Source of the DNA: Lysobacterales bacterium
GTDB lineage: Bacteria; Pseudomonadota; Gammaproteobacteria; Xanthomonadales; SZUA-36
Direction: 5' to 3'
NCBI GenBank assembly: GCA_021648125.1
Contig: JAKITK010000024.1
Location: forward strand, 1-42,913
DNA: 42,913 bases
Shown here: positions 41,912-42,913 of the stretch, piece by piece
Layout of the letters: the number at the start of each line of letters is the position of its first letter
Position numbering within the stretch: the stretch's first letter is position 1
The notes under the pieces: generated by a model
The model's input: only the letters and a program-made list of their open reading frames with translations
What the model was told of the DNA's origin: nothing
Databases searched by the model: none
Program-made: the position numbers and the translations under genes

Positions 41912-42190
41912 TTATAACAATCCTTCTACACTCGTTCCAACATCTTCGATGAAAGTTGAATCTGGATAGTCTTCATCGGGTTCAAGGACCAAAGCCTCAA
42001 GGCCACACTCTTTTAAGGCTTGAATGTAATCTAGGTGTTGAAGAAGTGCTTTCTGATAAACCGGAGCACCTAAATTAGCTGTTGTTATGCCTACTAAAGA
42101 CTAAAAGTTGTGCTCTAGAAGGTAAGTTGTTGTTTTCGAGCGCTCAACATATCCGACAACATCAAAATGTGATGAAAGGTTAATAAAAAG
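41912..42190 (-). pseudogene. Dimethylarginine dimethylaminohydrolase-like N-terminal remnant
   Basis: Minus-strand translation gives SLVGITTANLGAPVYQKALL, then QHLDYIQALKECGLEALVL and DEDYPDSTFIEDVGTSVEGL, ending at TAA (41914-41912). This matches the N-terminal part of dimethylargininases (LG.P.Y..A..QH..Y...L...G, and PDS.F.ED). A TAG stop lies in frame at 42101-42103 directly upstream, and the catalytic half is missing. Frame continues upstream as unrecognised sequence to about 42190. The rest of 41806-42212 is AT-rich and holds no gene I can support. Confidence 0.6.
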
Positions 42191-42212
42191 GACAGTAAGT
42201 AATAAAAATAAA

Positions 42213-42267
42213 AAATAAAAAAAGGACAGACAGAGCGCCAAAATAAAAAAAGGACAGACAGAGCGCC
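42213..42267. repeat. 28-bp direct repeat at the intron 5' side
   Basis: AAATAAAAAAAGGACAGACA followed by GAGCGCC occurs at 42213-42239 and 42241-42267, with a poorer partial copy before it (about 42182-42196). The second copy runs straight into the group II intron RNA region. Confidence 0.8.
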
Positions 42268-42913
42268 GAGCTAAATCGGCAGAAGATTGGAGGTGAAAGC
42301 CCTCTACTCAGTAGGGATTAACCATCCGCTGAGACCTTGAGTCATGAGCCGTTGGTCGTGAGGCCAAAGGTTAAGCGTTGACAGAGGAACATGCAGGCTC
42401 AGTATTGAGCTCCGAAATCACCGATTGAGAACGCCGACCTTGTTGTCTGATGGGGAAGGCCACACCGGCAAAGCGGGACAGCCGATTGCGTTTCAATAAC
42501 CTTATGCATCCTATAACTGAGCATATGTTAGAAAAAGCCTATCGCGCCTTGAATTCTAAGGCAGCGGCTGGCGTGGATGGTGAAGACTGGCGTAGTTATG
42601 GTGAGGATCTTCCCGCCAAGCTACGCGGATCTTTGCCATCGCCTGCATACCAACAGTTATAGGCCGCAACCGGTAAAGCGAGTCTGGATACCTAAAGATG
42701 ATGGGCAGCAACGACCGATAGGGATAACCACCCTAGAGGATAAAATCGTACAGCAAGCACTGGTCTGGGTATTGGAAACGATTTACGAGAATGACTTTTG
42801 TGGGTTTAGTTATGGATTCCGCCCCGGTCGCAATCAACATCGCGCACTGGATGCAGTTTTCATGGCGATCACAGTGAAGAAAGTCAGCTGAGGAGCCTCT
42901 GATCTATTCATGA
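42261..42913 (+). mobile_element. Group II intron, 5' part, truncated by the window edge
   Basis: The stretch 42261-42450 looks like the structured 5' RNA of a bacterial group II intron: GAGCGCCGAGC, a GCCGA/TCGGC stem, AGATTGGAGGTGAAAGCCCTC and further short complementary blocks, followed by a reverse-transcriptase frame. The canonical 5' end is GUGYG; here GAGCG stands at the likely boundary, so the exact first base is uncertain or mutated. The 3' domains V/VI lie outside the window. Confidence 0.7.
42450..42913 (+). pseudogene. Group II intron reverse transcriptase, frameshifted and interrupted
   Basis: The first frame (ATG 42450) gives the N-terminal RT part: HPITEHMLEKAYRALNSKAA, then AGVDGEDW, to about 42630, after which it ends at a TAG at 42660. 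The continuation (LCHRLHTNSYRPQPVKRVWI, then DGQQRPIGITTLEDKIVQQA and YGFRPGRNQHRALDAV) is in the +1 frame. A single-base indel near 42620-42635 would join them. That frame meets a TGA at 42889-42891 just after KKVS, where family members have KKVSW. The catalytic YADD lies beyond the window or is lost. Either the RT is dead or the sequence has errors here. Confidence 0.85.

Overview
The window reads as chromosomal DNA of a gammaproteobacterium of the Pseudomonas / Cellvibrionales / Spongiibacteraceae kind. The reasons are the core gene neighbourhoods (mtaD-ubiG-mupP-yciK-like; trmL/gpsA-secB-rhodanese-gpmI-envC-ctpA; accA-tilS-xseB), a split class II ribonucleotide reductase (NrdJa + NrdJb), EF-P with its EpmB lysine aminomutase, and a FimX-like degenerate c-di-GMP protein. 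I cannot name the species.

Layout. (1) 1-7.6 kb is accessory. It holds an array of seven 94-bp repeats, then four same-strand genes for exported or membrane proteins (a PKD/TSP3 calcium-repeat protein, a membrane protein with a carboxypeptidase-regulatory-like domain, a phospholipase-C-like protein with Asp-box repeats, and a small secreted protein). These are followed by an IS256-type transposase scrap and a second array of 91/87-bp repeats. The two arrays have unrelated filler but the same nested-hairpin design. (2) 7.6-11.7 kb: a GcvA-type LysR regulator, HIT hydrolase, AdaA/Ogt-type regulator-repair protein, a tyrosine-phosphatase-like protein, a YciK-like dehydrogenase and an FmdB zinc ribbon. 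(3) 11.7-16.6 kb: a tightly packed minus-strand block efp-mtaD-ubiG-mupP-GFA, with epmB divergent from efp. (4) 16.7-24 kb: fimX-like, gluQ, accA-tilS-xseB, a MITE-like element, a small membrane protein and a threonine-dehydratase-like enzyme. (5) 24.4-28.7 kb: nrdJb and nrdJa on the minus strand. nrdJa carries a 377-residue LAGLIDADG intein directly before the radical cysteine, and the operon is preceded by a tandem pair of NrdR boxes 32 bp apart. (6) 28.9-36.3 kb: a secreted hypothetical, trmL, gpsA, secB, a rhodanese, gpmI, envC and ctpA. (7) 36.3-42.9 kb is an accessory region and mobile-element graveyard: palindromic and tandem repeats, an SDR, an unknown membrane-anchored protein, IS256 and IS91 scraps, a frameshifted HxlR regulator, a broken GST coupled to an NTF2-like gene, a tautomerase, nitronate monooxygenase, a dimethylargininase-like remnant and a broken group II intron.

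Working together: efp, epmB and mtaD serve translation and methylthioadenosine salvage; mupP serves murein recycling; NrdJa/b supplies deoxynucleotides under likely NrdR control; gpmI-envC-ctpA links glycolysis and cell-wall processing genes as in pseudomonads. The most unusual non-coding feature is a family of hairpins scattered through the window whose loop is nearly constant (TCCT, TCCA or TCCG) while the stems differ and stay paired.
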